A stretch of 64,000 nucleotides of DNA, from the NCBI RefSeq assembly GCF_963678635.1, contig NC_087062.1, positions 79,921,200 through 79,985,199 of the forward strand, read 5' to 3'. This DNA is from Symsagittifera roscoffensis (lineage: Eukaryota; Xenacoelomorpha; Acoela; Convolutidae). Both the position numbers and the translations under genes were made by a program. Of the stretch, positions 19,824 through 33,400 are shown piece by piece. How positions within the stretch are numbered: position 1 is the first letter of the stretch; each line of letters opens with the position of its first letter. The notes beneath the pieces are model-generated. The model saw only the letters and a program-made list of their open reading frames with translations, did no database searches and had not been told where the DNA came from.

Positions 19824-22800
19824 TGCAACTTTTGCAGTTTGAGGAACTTTCAGAAAATTGTTCATAAATTTCTCGCCCTTTCTTTTCAGTATTATCATAT
19901 TGATATTTTTTAGCTCCACCAAAACACTTCAATGGATTTTCTTTTGTACGCCGCAGGCAACAATTTGAGCCATTTTGAGAATGCACAAAATAATACACGG
20001 AAAAAATAATTTTTGAGAATAATTTGAGCCGCTTTGAGAAAACAAAGTTACGTCTTTTGGTACCTTTTGCAACTAGTAATCCTTTTACATCTTTCAAAAA
20101 AGAATCGGAAATTTTACAAAAGGCTTTCGTGGTACCAAATTGATAATTATCTTTAACAAATTGTTAGATGCGATTTTTTTTCCAATTTGCTATTTTAAAA
20201 TTCGTATTAAACAGTCGTATAAAATATTTTTAAGGCAGTTCGAATCACGGCAGTAATGACTTTATAATTAAATATCACTTAATTTCGTTTAATTTTTTTT
20301 CGAGGTAATTTTGTCTGAAAATTTTTTCAAAGATTCTCTACATTTTCGATATTTGAAAGAATTTTACCTGCATTTTTATTCTATAATGGCCCAAGAGAAA
20401 TAGCGTATCGAAAGGGGTTATCAATTTTGGTTGTTTAATTTAAGTTTAATTTTGGTTTTACTGCAACCATTTACCGCTGACAAATATTTAAGTTTTACCA
20501 AAGCTTGGAAAACCGGCCGAACATGAAGATTGTAAAAAAAATTCTCATCTTGTTTGAGGTGTTTCCAAAATTTAGGGCTCATTATCTGACAATGAAAACA
20601 AAAAGCCTATAACTGACTACTGTTAAATGACGCAAAACAGTTGACATTGTATTTAAATTTCATTTAAAAGTAGAAGTTAAATAAAAACTGTTCAAAATTT
20701 GGGGCAATTTCTAGTTACCTTTTGACCATTTAATCAGTCATAAATTTTTTAACTCACTGTTGTCAAGTCGCTCATTGCTTTTTCATTTTCATTTTCGCAT
20801 TTAAGTTTCTGTTCAGTTTTGAAGAGATTATATTTTTACCGCAAAAACAAACATTATATTGTATTTAGTCTAAGGATAAAAAATGTTTCTTCTCACGAAA
20901 AAGACAAAATTTGAAGCAATAAAATTGAAAAAAAACTGATTTGAGAAACCATGAAAGAAACTGAAATTTCATCAATCTGATCCAGATTTTGACAAGCTGC
21001 AGGCAGATTTTGACTAACGACCGGTACTTAAATTAGCGCAGAAAGTTTTTTCAATTTGAAGAGTGCTCATTACCCAATATACATTACCCAATATGCATAA
21101 ATCCAAAAAAAATACGCGTCTTTAAAAAAGATACGAATATAATTGCGTTTTTATCTAAAGCATGCACATCTAATTTACACGTGCTCTTCTAGTTTTTTAT
21201 AGGTTAGTTATATTTTTGCTACTTTTCAGCGCCAGTTAGTTCAATTATTAAAAAAAAACTAAATTTCATATGATTGATGCATTAAGCGGCTGACACAAAA
21301 ACTACTATGACTTTAGTAATTTCTGTCAAAACTATCAGGAAAAAACCCAAACATTAAGCAATAGAACACTTCTTGAGGTTCCGCAGCCATGGACCTCCCG
21401 ATAAAACCACAGAGAAACCCAAAGAACAATGGAGAAGTCCAGACAAAGAAATCCAAAAAACAAAATCACAGGGTTGCTTTTTGAACTAAAATGTGGAGGT
21501 TTTCCCAAAAATATGTCACATTGAAGCTATAGTTTTGAGACATTTTTTTTCATACAACAAACCCAGTGTACAAAGACTTGAAGGTTGAGTGATTTTTTAA
21601 TCCTGCTGGACTTCTGTCATACACAGTTCATCAAAAGATCAGTGCGTGAAACTTGTTGTATGAACAAATCTAGTTAACTTGCTGTGAGCGTTCAATCAAG
21701 TAGAAAAAATTTTTTACATGCGCGCTCGCAAGTGAGCATTAGAGGTACTTTGAAAACATGTTTTAAAGTGAGAAAACAACGCAGGTGAAAAACCAGTGAA
21801 AGCATGAACACATGGATTTTTCGTTGACTGAAGCAGTTTCGCAAGTGTTTTCTTGCAAGCATTCGGGAAATTAAGTCACTATCTTTGGGCCAGTCAGTCC
21901 TCTGATAAAGAATAAATTCATTCACCTTTTTTGCATTATTTGAATTTTGTTTCTCAAGAGCGTTACCTAATTTCCTTTGAGCAAATAATTTTGAATTATC
22001 TTAAAATAAATCAAAAACTGAACCGCAAAAAACTCTAATTGGAGCCAAAACAATGTTTAAGACTTATTCTGCAAGAATATCAGACTACATCAGTGATAAA
22101 TCCCTTCGTTCACGATCACTCATAAAGGTTCCATTATCACTAATTTAGGCATCTTTATCACGTCTATATTAGCCTTTTTTACACTAATTGTTCAAAATGA
22201 AACAGGAGCCTATATTCGTTTCCCGCCACTTGCGATATAAAAACATAGGTCGATGTGTCGAAGTAAAACATGAAAAAATAGAAGAGCAACTGCTACATAT
22301 TTATAATCCAGGCTTTCACAAATGATATTTTATGGCAAAAATTTTCCAGATAAAAAAATGACTTAATTTTAAAACCAACGGCAATACTTCTCTTCGCAAA
22401 CTCAAATGGAGACAATATCTAGAAAGAAAAATTAAAGAAAAAAGTATAATATCCTAAAAAAAATCTTTTTTAAAATACAAAAGCTCCGTAATTCCACGAG
22501 CTTTGAGCCTCAGACTACCCAAATATGAGCTTCTTCTCTTGAACATTTAAACGCTTGTAATATATCAGTTAAGTAAGAACATAGCCAACAGACAGTTGGA
22601 AAATAGTCAATGAACGCAATTTGACAGAAAAAAGAACTTTTGAAAAAAAACTGAAATTTTGCAATTCTCGAATAACTTATAATAGCAATTTTTGATTTAA
22701 AAAAAACCTATATAGAAGTCTGAACTACGTTCATGCTTAAAAAACTGTGGAGCAAGGAAAGCACTTTAATCAAACGAATATTTCGGTCAAGCTACTTGAA

Positions 22801-23895
22801 ACAGAATGCAAATGGAAACTACAAACCCACAATTAAATTCCATGGATAATAATAGATTATAATGTATTTTCAAGGCGCGTCTGCGTAAAATTGTTAAATA
22901 CTTGATAATAATGGAATAAGAATCGATTGTTTAATAACAGAAATCATCGACTATTAACAGAAATAAATTTAAACCAATAAAATCGATAAATGGGTATCGT
23001 TTTGCCAAAAATACATAATTGTGAGTAGGTTTAGAAATCGAGTATGCCGTATGGCAGAAACCAGTGCAAATTTACAAATGATTTGCAATAATTTTGTACA
23101 GATTATAATCCATCATGATGAATTTTAATGGATTATAATTGGTTTCAGTTTTTAGAAAAAATTGGACTATAATCGATTGCGTGGTGCCAAAGTGTAATTA
23201 TAATCGATTATAATGGCTATACCAAAATCGATTTTATTCTCTAATTATCATTGAAACCTCAGCGCGGGAAGCCAACGCAAAAATAAACACAAAATAAACA
23301 CAAAAAAATAACATCTGAAAACAAAACAATTCCTATGACAAACAACTTTAACTTCAAAATTTTTACTGAAACTTTCCAGCACAAAAAGATTTTATCATGA
23401 AGCTTTCCGTCTTTTCATTGCCTGCCTCAACAAAAAAAGTTGACCAAAATTTACAACTACACTAATTGCTCACGGTTCTGAATTTAAGAGACTAAACAAA
23501 AGCTTTAATTAATAATTCGTTCATTTGGAGAGCTACGACAACTTAACGAACATTAATATTTAAAGCACATTTCCAACAAAATTCCACAAAGTACATACAT
23601 CGATTTCATTGAAACAAATCATCAAATTTTACAAGCAAACGGACAACCATGAAATTCAATTTGAGATCTAACAACAAATTTTAGCTAGAAAAGAGAATAT
23701 TAACCATTCAAGTTCAGTTTGACAGTTTACTTGCGATCCGTATTTTAATCTTTTTAAATCATTCAACAATCTTGGCGTAAGCAACCTTGAATCCTAAGCG
23801 CTGCCGTTTTTTTCCAGACCAAAGAGCACCCCTGTCAATTGCAATGAAGCCGAAGCACATAATGTCGCCTATGACCTGATTGGTCCGGGTTCTTT
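19824..23895. other. Intergenic between glycosyltransferase and PCF11, no gene seen
   Basis: No supported coding frame. It holds a copy of the CATAGCCAACAGACAGTTGG repeat near 22580, a SINE-tail-like core near 22222, and the right TAATCGATTA cluster. The PCF11 3'UTR must lie just below 23896. An ATTAAA variant poly(A) signal (minus strand, 23744-23749) is a weak candidate. Confidence 0.45.
22838..23240. repeat. Cluster of TATAATCGATTA motifs, right
   Basis: It contains ATTATAATCGATTATAATGG near 23195, ACTATAATCGATTG near 23164, GATTATAATCCATC and GGATTATAATTGG near 23100, and several ATCGAT sites. It is the same motif type as 13660-14470. Confidence 0.4.
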
Positions 23896-24495
23896 TTACC
23901 GACTCCGATGCTGGGCGACCTGCATTTCAACCTCTGTTTCATCCATAGGTTCGTCTTTTATTCTAATCAAAACAGGCGCTTCTTTCCCCTTTGGTTTTTT
24001 GCCCTGACCCGAAGTGGAGGCGGTGCTGTCAGTTGTCGGGTTTTGTGACGAACTGACTTCGTTTGCAACCTCGTCGAAATCTTTGGGCTCTTCTTTGACT
24101 TTCACAACGTCATCATCGTCATCAACATGCGCGACAATTTCACTAAACCCAGGTTCTTTATCGCCCGCTAAACTCGTGAGTATCGAGTTTAATGATGACA
24201 AGCTATGCTGAGGTTTGGCAGTTTCGTCTTTCTTGTCATTTCTGCTAGGTGCACTTTCGCTCGTATTAGCTTTCTCCTTTTCTTCTGAGTTCGTCGATAT
24301 AGAGAGCGGCGGTTCCTTGGCCAAAGGGGAATGTAGATTGGGTTCCCTGGTGGGCTCTTTTTGGCTTTGGGCTTCCTTTGAATCGCTGGAAGCGAAGTTG
24401 TTGCTCTCTGCCGATATACTGCGAGGCGTTGATGGTATGTTTGTCGGTCCATTTCCTCCATCTGTGAATTCTTTGTAGCAGAAGAAATGAACCGT
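23896..24495 (-). CDS. PCF11: PCF11 exon 14 (C-terminus)
   Basis: Residues 1202-1400 and TAA. VHFFCYKEF completes the zinc site, then a Ser/Pro/Lys/Glu-rich tail with VKVKEEPKDF and IRIKDEPMDE, which resemble the VKEE/IKxE sumoylation-type motifs of the vertebrate C-terminus. CGG|GTAAAA at the end could be a donor, but the in-frame TAA is the simplest end. Confidence 0.9.
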   Translation of the reverse strand, partial: TVHFFCYKEFTDGGNGPTNIPSTPRSISAESNNFASSDSKEAQSQKEPTREPNLHSPLAKEPPLSISTNSEEKEKANTSESAPSRNDKKDETAKPQHSLSSLNSILTSLAGDKEPGFSEIVAHVDDDDDVVKVKEEPKDFDEVANEVSSSQNPTTDSTASTSGQGKKPKGKEAPVLIRIKDEPMDETEVEMQVAQHRSR

Positions 24496-27400
24496 CTAAA
24501 AATAAACCAATCACTTGCACTCTAGCATAATATTAATACTACCTTTAAGCTTCTTAGCTTTTTTACTGCAAGAAAAACTAAATCCAGCAATATGTTGAAA
24601 AATGTTATCTGATCTATTTTTTTTTAACTTCCTTCGGGAAAAATTGAATAACTAACCTTTCCCTCAACTCGAATCGCGTCCAGGAAGTGCCATTCCTCTG
24701 CTGTCACATGCCAGAACTGCTCAAAGTACTCGCGACAGATCTTGCATATCTAAACAATACAACTCACATCTTCAGTAGTTAAAAAACCGTTTAGCATTTT
24801 CATGCTCCTTAGAAACAAGTATCAGATATACCTTAATTGTATTACCATATTCTATGCGGTAGGCTCTTGTTTGCAATCAGAAGAATTTTCTATGAGTTTT
24901 TTAGAAGGCTTTGACCACGAATCACTATTTACAAATTAAAAAAAAAGACTACTTCAGCCCCGAATTCGTCTTTTACGTGCGAAAATGCATATCATAAATT
25001 AGTTTCAAAAAAGAAGTTTAGTATGTCGATGAAAATTGTTTCTTTCCTAGCTCTGTGCTGCGTTTGCTCATAAATTTTGTGTTAATGACTACATATTAGA
25101 TTGTTGTCTGTGTTATTGACTACGACTCTTTAAGTGTTATTGACTACATAATTGAGATTCTTTAAAAGTTCGTACCAAAAGAGCGGGCAAATTCAGAAAG
25201 TCTCGATACAAATTTTGCAAACACACCTCATCATTGGGGATCTTTGAGTCGGCGCAGACACTCATCTTTTCGGCCTCAACAGACTCACTGCTGCTGGCCA
25301 CGTTGTCATTGGCCGATGTCTGCATCATAGCACGAGCTGCCGACTCCTCTCCGAAGCCAGCCGAGAGTCTGTCGGCGTGGTCGGACAACACGAACCAATC
25401 CTCACACAGTGGGAACCACTCGCGGGAAGATCCCACGTATCCGTCGGCTTTGCGCTTCTTTTGCCGGAAGTGCCAGTCGAGATGCGCCGTGTACTGACTC
25501 TGTTTGTTGATGGGGTATCGCATCCCACACGAACTGCACTGTAGACCCCTGTACATGCGTTGGATAACTCCAAATTGGTACCTGCAATCACTTCATGGCT
25601 GACACAGGTCTGCATTAGAGCTTTGCAACAATAACAATACACCACAGAAAAGAATTGCAAGCTAGCGGATAAAAAACGAGACGGAAGCCACTAAGTAGAA
25701 AAAAACTATTTAAGAAAAAAATGTCGATTTACTTAAGTCCAGAAACATACGATACGGCCCAGCATTAAAACATTTAAGTCCAAGAACTTTTAATGCAAAA
25801 AAGACATAGCCAAAAAACAGTTGGAAACAAGTCCATACTATTTTTTTAAAACTTCAACTTTCCAAATTTAAAGACAACATTTATGGCCTTACAACTCTTT
25901 GAATTTCAAGAACAATTTATGATTGACACTGCTTCGATAAATTAATCAATTTGAGAAAACTGGATCAAAAGAGACTTTTATTTTTTATTCCACTGAGATA
26001 TCTGAAAATTAAAATACAATTTCAAAACTAAAAGTCTATCTCGTTTTTCGAGGCCAATACAACTTCGTGGAGTTTGCCTTCCTTTTATCAAAAAATGAAC
26101 TGAACGTTAAAACAAAACAAAAGTCAAACCGCGCCAAATTTGAGCGTGATTAAGAATTTTTCTGAAAAAAAAACAACAAAAACAATCATCGCAACCTGTA
26201 TATGAGTCTTTGCTGCGTTTATTAACTCTTAGTAATAAAAACGGAAATTATACAAAAACTTGATGCTCAAATACTTGCATCTTTACAAATGTTCGATAAT
26301 ACACTCTAAAATGGTGAAAACTCCCGGAGTCTTCAAGCAAAGCCCAAGTTTTGGAAAGAAAGCCGACCAGCCAGCCTCCAAAAAATCGTCCGACAATTGA
26401 AATTTTCCCAGAAACAAACTCAAATTCCAGATATCAAAACAGTCTAGCGGAAATTCAAACCCCAGAAAAGACTCCCAAAGCACGCACTTTACCAATAGAC
26501 CAAATAAGATGGGGAAAGAAATCTAGTTTTCGATGAAGTCACTCGCTCTCGAAATGGAAAACACCAAAAAAAACAAGGATAACCGGCTGCTGTGCAAGTG
26601 GCATAAAACGTTCCAATCACACTGATTTAAGAAAACATGGTCAACAGACTTTTGGAAAAAGTCAATAACGCAAGAAAACAAAAAAACTGACTTGTTTGTT
26701 GAATAACATTCAACGTTCAAATTTCACAGTAAAACATACGTCTTTAAAGCGAACTGATGCGAAACTTTACGCGCATGTTTCAAAAAATCAAAAACTTAAA
26801 AGTTCTTGGCTGATTATTTATCAAAAGTACTGACAGAAAGTTTAAACAAGTGAAATCAGTAAAATAAAATCTCCGTTTGATTAATTTCTTAACCTAAAAA
26901 CTGGCATTTTGGAGAAATTGAACGAAGACCACAAAACGGATCAAAATTTCACTTATTGGATGTTTACAAGGTCCATAGCAGGTTTCATCCCAGAATTGGT
27001 AGAATCAAGCTATGCAATGGATACATCTACAACCTGTTCTATGCATTGAAAACTTAATTGTACAATTGGCACGGTAGTTTTCGAGAGTATCGAAACTGTG
27101 ATTATTTCGAAAAATTAACTTTTTAGGTCCAAAACTGCTGTTGTAAAATAAAGAGAAAAAACAGTTGATTCAAAAGAAAAAATTGATAGCACATGTTCCT
27201 TTGATTGAACTTCAAATCTCAGATCGGCAAATTAATTTTTGAGAACAGTCTAAAAACTTCAAAACTTGACCTAATCTGTTCTTTTTATTGAATCATTTAT
27301 ATCAGATTTAGGGGCGTGGCTATCGAGAAAAATCATGTTTCCAAAAGAACTAGCAGATCTTCAAAAAAAACTACATTTGATTATGCAAAAACTTTCTTCG

Positions 27401-30400
27401 AAAAGTAGAAAATGCAGCTAGATAAAAAAAATCTGCAAAATATATTCTTTTTTGCAACCTTAATAACTGATTTGGCAAAATAATTTTTTGCAAAAAGTCT
27501 AAAAGATTGCAAAAAGAGCAAAACCTCAAAAATTTGACAATTTCCATGGCCATAAAATCAAAAATTAGTCAAATTGTCAAATATTCCACGTCTACACTCC
27601 ATTGCTGATTGCTTGCCAAATTAAGTAGAGTCCTTTGATGCTGGGGATGTCCCTATACTTGATCTTCGATTTCACCCTTAATCTCAGATTTGGCCCGTAG
27701 TTCTCTAGAAAAAACAAAAAAATTCCAACAACCCGTCAGCATTTCAAAACTCGGAATTTTCTAAAAATAAAATTGATTTTCTACAGAAATATAGGCACAG
27801 CAAAAAGAGAGCAGAAAAATTGCAAGCACTTAAATGCTTCAATTCAAATCTTACTCACTGATTTGGCAGGGTAGTGGTAGTTTTCGAAAAAAAGTTCAAA
27901 ATTTCAAAAAGTAGATGTTTTTAAGTCAAAACTGATTTTCTACAAATAGAAAATGCCTAGCAGCTTATGAAAACAAAAAACTGCTACCTTTTCTTTCGAT
28001 TAAAACCTTAATCTCAGATTTGGCAGGTGGTTTTAGAGAAAAATCAGAAGTTTCCAAAAAAGGTCAACACTTCAAAAAAAGACAATTCATATTTCTATAA
28101 TTCTTTCTATGAAAAAATAAGGGCGTAGCCGTTTTCATTTAAGCAAGGAGGATTTCTCTCGAACACCGTTCTTGCGATTGAATGTTTGATCTCAGATTTC
28201 TTTTTCGGCAAGGTAGATTTCGAGAAAAAGAAACGATCAACAGTTCAAAATTTGGCCATTTCAAGGCCATAATTAATTTTTACAGAAACAACGCGTAGCA
28301 ACTTACGCAGGTAAGATTTCAATAACACTTTTTTATTTAAAGTCTGATAATTTCAGATTTGATGGGCTAGGTTTTGAAAAAATGAAAAAAAAAAATCCAA
28401 AAAATGCATAAAAATTCCCCCCAACTGCAATTTTTGAATGCTGTGTGATTCGGTAAAAAGAGACTAGCAATATATACGGCACTCAAGGAAGTAGACGGTC
28501 TTTTCCCCGGTCTTTTAAACAGTTTTGTGAAAATAATAGTGTCACTAGAAGTAGCACCAATATTTTCGACTTGGGTTAGAAAAAAGTGGACTTCGTATTA
28601 AGATGAGCTTGTGTAAAAAATGAAAAAAAAATGGAGTCAGAATGAATGTGAGTATGTGACAACAAATCTTCCTCAATATTCACTGAGCATCATGAGGAAA
28701 TTTAAAACACTTAGCTACCAACTGTAAAAAATTTGCATGTCAACTACCGTTAAAACATGCATCTTTTGCGATAAGTATGACAGGTTTTACAATTTAATTT
28801 GTCAATGTTTATAACTTGGTTAATGATTTATGTTCACAAAATTAGTTGAGCTAGACATCAATGGTGCTCGGAACAATGACCTCTAGCAGAGAACTCGTCA
28901 GCAGAAAAAGCGATTAAGTAAACGAACAAATGGTTCGAGTAAAAATTTGCGTATTATTGTCAAGCAGCAAATAACAGTAGAACTTTAACGGTTAAAACAT
29001 AGCCAGCAGACAGTTGGAAAAGAGCCAATGAACGCAAGAAAACAGAAAAAAGACTGACTTGTTTTTTGAATTCAAAACTAAAAAGTTATGGCATTGACCC
29101 TCTTTGAATTTCAAGACCAATTTATGATTGAAATATTTTTGGTAAAATTAACTCAAAAACCAAAAAACTAAATTCTACTATCGAAACTAGAAGTCTTTCA
29201 AGTTTTTTCGCGCCATTTCCACGTTCGTATTTGGAGAGTGCAATTTACCTATCTTTCAGCAGATGGATATATATTGAGCTCAACAAGTCCATATATATCT
29301 AAGTTCATTTATATACGCGTTAATGTATATGAATGCACATCTGCAATTATTAGATCATTTTAAGACTTTCTCCAAAAAAAAAACAACGAAAAAAATCACC
29401 AAAACCTAGTGAGAGTCTTCGCTACGTTTATTACTCTTAAAAATATACGGACATAATTTAAAAAAAAAACTCAACTTTCGAATTTCCAAAACAATAGGAC
29501 AACTTTCGAATTTCCTTAAGGCTCTTAGAATTTCCTTAAGGCTTTTAGAATTTCCAAAGCAATTTATGATTGACATTTTTTCGATAAAATTAACCCAATT
29601 TGAGAAAACTGGATCTATAGGTGAAAATTTCATTTCACTGAGAAAACTGGTAATTAAATTGCTTTTGCGAAATTAAAAGTCATCACGTGTTTCGTGACCT
29701 TTACAATTTTGCTGTTCAATAGTGAAGTTTGTCTTCCTGTTAACAAAGGAAAAAAGCTGAACTTAAAAATAAATCAAAAGTCAAACTACGAAAAAGTAAA
29801 CTTGTACCTAAACATTTTTTTAAGACTTTTCCTAAAAAACCATGAAGGCCTATATCAGAGCTTGAACTATATTCATCAACTCTCAATCACTTTCGATGTT
29901 TTATCGCATTTCAAAACATCTGAATACTGGAATACTGACTGTTTTAGAGACTCGATTTCGAAAGATATCTTCTCAATTTGAGCCAGTGGCTCCGTGTCTG
30001 CGTCTGGGGGTTTGAACTTCATGCTCTCATCCTCCTCTTCCTCTGCAATATCCACAGTTGCAGTCTGTCCACTATCAGCTGCATTAGTTGTGTCTTCATT
30101 GCCATCTGCCAGAGTCGAAGACGAGGAGATCATTCCTGCAACACGCCAACCAAAACTAACACTACAAACCTTTCCATGCATTTAGAGCAAGGATCGTGTA
30201 AACAAATTACTCATATCAATCAAAATTAGCAGCCAAGGCAACAAAAAGTAACTACACCAATATTTTAAACGAAATTTTTTTATTAACTCAAAAACAGTGC
30301 CTTTTGGTTTTCTACCGAATTCCGAGTGATCTTTACTAAGTCTTTAAATCTAACTTCCGTGCATGCTTAAACCTCAAAATTATTACTCTATCATTTTTGA

Positions 30401-33400
30401 AATTTCGATAATAAGCCCTAGTTTTGATTTTATTCACCACATTAAGGACCTACCCATATCAATGAGTTGATTGAAGAGTGAGCTCAAGTCAACATTCGAT
30501 TCGTCCAAGGACACCCCTCCAAAACTCAACCGCTCGTTCACTGAGGGTGTGGGTAAAATACTCCCTTGGAGTCCACCAGGTCTCATCATGTGCTGGTTCG
30601 CAGGATTCCCAACCATTGAGTTTGGCGGCATCATTGGTCCACCACCAGAGTTCGGAGGCATTTTTCCGGGTGCTATGGCTCTATTGACTTGGGCTCCGGC
30701 GAACCTGGAGTCAAATGGCATCTCTTTGGGCCATGTGAGTCCATGCTGGTCATAGTACCTGTCCCACTCGGGCGAGTAGCCGTAGCCAGGTCCAAATTGA
30801 TAAACTAAACATAATAAACATAGCCAATCGAAGATTGGAAGAGAGTAATGAACGCAAGTTAACAAAAAAACCACTGACTTTGTTGAAAAAATCTCAATTT
30901 TCGAATTTCAAAGAAAAAAATAGAAGCCCTTTAAGCTCTCTGAATTTCTAGAACGATTTATGACCGGCGCTTTTCTGATTACATGAACCCAACTTGAGAA
31001 AACTGGACCAACAGGTAAAGTTTTTATTCCGCTGGAAATCTAAAAATTAAATTCCACTTTCGAAACTAGAAATCCAACTAGTTGAACCAACTACTATTTG
31101 ATTACTGTCACCGGTGGTGAATTGGTTACTTCTCTGCCTTTCAATCGAATACTCTCTGCCTTTATACACGAATATTGATACTGAACGCATAACTTGAACA
31201 CAGAAAATTGCGAGCTAGATAGGAGAAAGTAAAGTGGTCTTAAAAAGAAACGGTGCTCGTGTAAGTAGTATAAGAAAACAAATATTTTGCTTGGAGACTT
31301 TATATCAAGATCAGGGGCGGATCTAGGATTTTCTCGAGGAGGGGGGGGCGGATTTTCGAAAATTTTGACGACCTTTTTTTTTATTAGGTCAACCAAATTG
31401 ATTTTTCGAGCTCTCCCAAAGCACGGTTTTGTCCCAATTTTGGCCAAATTGTTCGCGCCGCAGGCAAAATTTAAAAAAAAACAGGCCAAAAAAGGCGTTT
31501 TTAGGCACTTTTTGGAAAATTTTGACCGAAAAATTGCGTTTTTTCGGCGCGCGGTCCCCCCCCCTCAAAATTAGTAAATATTGGCGCCAAAGGCGCCTTT
31601 AGAAAAATTTTAGGGTCGGTCGGCCAAAAATGGATTTCTTAAAAAGTATCAAAGGGGGGACCCTTTGGGTCGGCAGGGGGTCGAATCCCTGAGGGGTAGG
31701 CGTCCGCCCCCCCCCCCCCTAAATCCGCCCCTGATCAAGATATTGGTTAGAGTCATAGAAAAAAAAACAAAAGCGTACTTTCGGTGGGTGGTAAATTTCG
31801 AGGCAGCTCTTTCTGATTGATTCCTGGCGGAGCAGGAAATTCGGGTGGTCGCGGGGGCATGGGTGCCGTCGGAGGGCGATTGGGTAAAAACTGTGGGGGA
31901 CGCATGGACATATTTGGTGGAGGAGGAGCGTCTTTTCTCTCGCCGCCGAACCTCGGTGGTCCAATATTCCTCCATCTAGGGTCTGGCATCCTTCCCCCTC
32001 TGTAAGGCGGAGGTGGCATTCCAGGTCTTTGATTGCCCATGGATGGGGGCCCTCGCTGGTTTCCCATGAACTGAGGTGGTCTTTGCCTGAATCCCCTCAT
32101 CTCCCCACCCCTTAGGGGCGGGCCTCGAGGAGGGTGCCCGAATCGACCACCGACAGAAGGATTCTGTCCTCGATTTCCCCCCGGCCACTGTCTGAGCTGG
32201 TTCTCCATCGGAGGCCTGACTGCAGGAGTGCGCACTGAAGCATAGAGTGTAGCATTATCATACGCTAAGGCGTTATTATCCTACTAAGCACAATTTAATT
32301 GCGTCTATTTTGAACCAATTTTGAGCCAGCAATTTATTGGAAACTAAAGATGCATTAATGAAACATTTCGCTTTTACGCATTCATTATGACCAAAAGAAC
32401 AAGAAAAAAAAACCATATTTACCTAGACGTCCGGGTGAATTCCTCAGGTCGAAATCAGTCGATGCCTTTTTCTCGGTGTCTAAAACAAAAAAATTTGTTA
32501 ATGAAGTAATTCCTACTGCCTGTAATTTTCAACAATCAATTTCAATCAAAACCACAATAGTTTGGCGCGCAACATGACCCGTTCTCGGGGAGAACTGTGC
32601 GTGTAATCCAATCTTGCAAGTAAAACAAGGTTCGTAGACGAGAAAAAAAACCATGTTTTCGTCGGCGATGAAGCTACTGGATGTTTTTATAACTTGGTCT
32701 CTTCGTATTTCTTTTACTAATGATGTTTTCATATAATTTTGACCTTTAGCTCGGCATTTAGGCTTTTATCGGAAAATTTTCGTCGGCGATGAAGCATATT
32801 TTCGTCGGCGATGAAGCATGTTTTCGTCGGCGATGAAGCTACTAAGCTACTGGATGTTTTTATTACTTGGTCTCTTCGTATTTCTTTTACTAATGATGTT
32901 TTCATATAATTTAAACCTTTAGCTCAGCATTTAGGCTTTTATCGGAAAATTTCAGCCAAGGAAATCAAATTCGAGGACATTCAACAGCGTTCAACCGAGT
33001 TATTGCCGAGGAAATCATAAAAATTAAAATCTATCAAATTTAATCAATTCGAATTGAACGTTCATTGACACTTTCATAGTCTATATTCGAAGCTTATATG
33101 CGATTCATTAAATAGCATCTACAATCACAGAAGCATTCGCCTGAGAGATCATCGCAACTGTTAGACTTTCTATACAGTTTTGAGACGTTCCTGCAAAGGC
33201 TCCAGTGTTAACCTACCACTGCATTCACTACAAACATGCAGACACACACTCTCATCAACAATATAAGCAACCTTTCTCACGTCGTCTCTGTACTTCTTTG
33301 ATCTGTTCCTGCAGTTCCCTGCACTGCTTAGCCGACAGCTTCCCACTTTTCAGCAACATCTCCGCCCTTGCATACACCTGTTCGGGAGTGATCACCTCCG

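Noticed and set aside
31094-31975. Gly- or Pro-rich ORFs around the MITE (31287-31574, 31649-31975)
   Set aside because: They are frames through the MITE's G/C runs and antisense to PCF11 exon 9.
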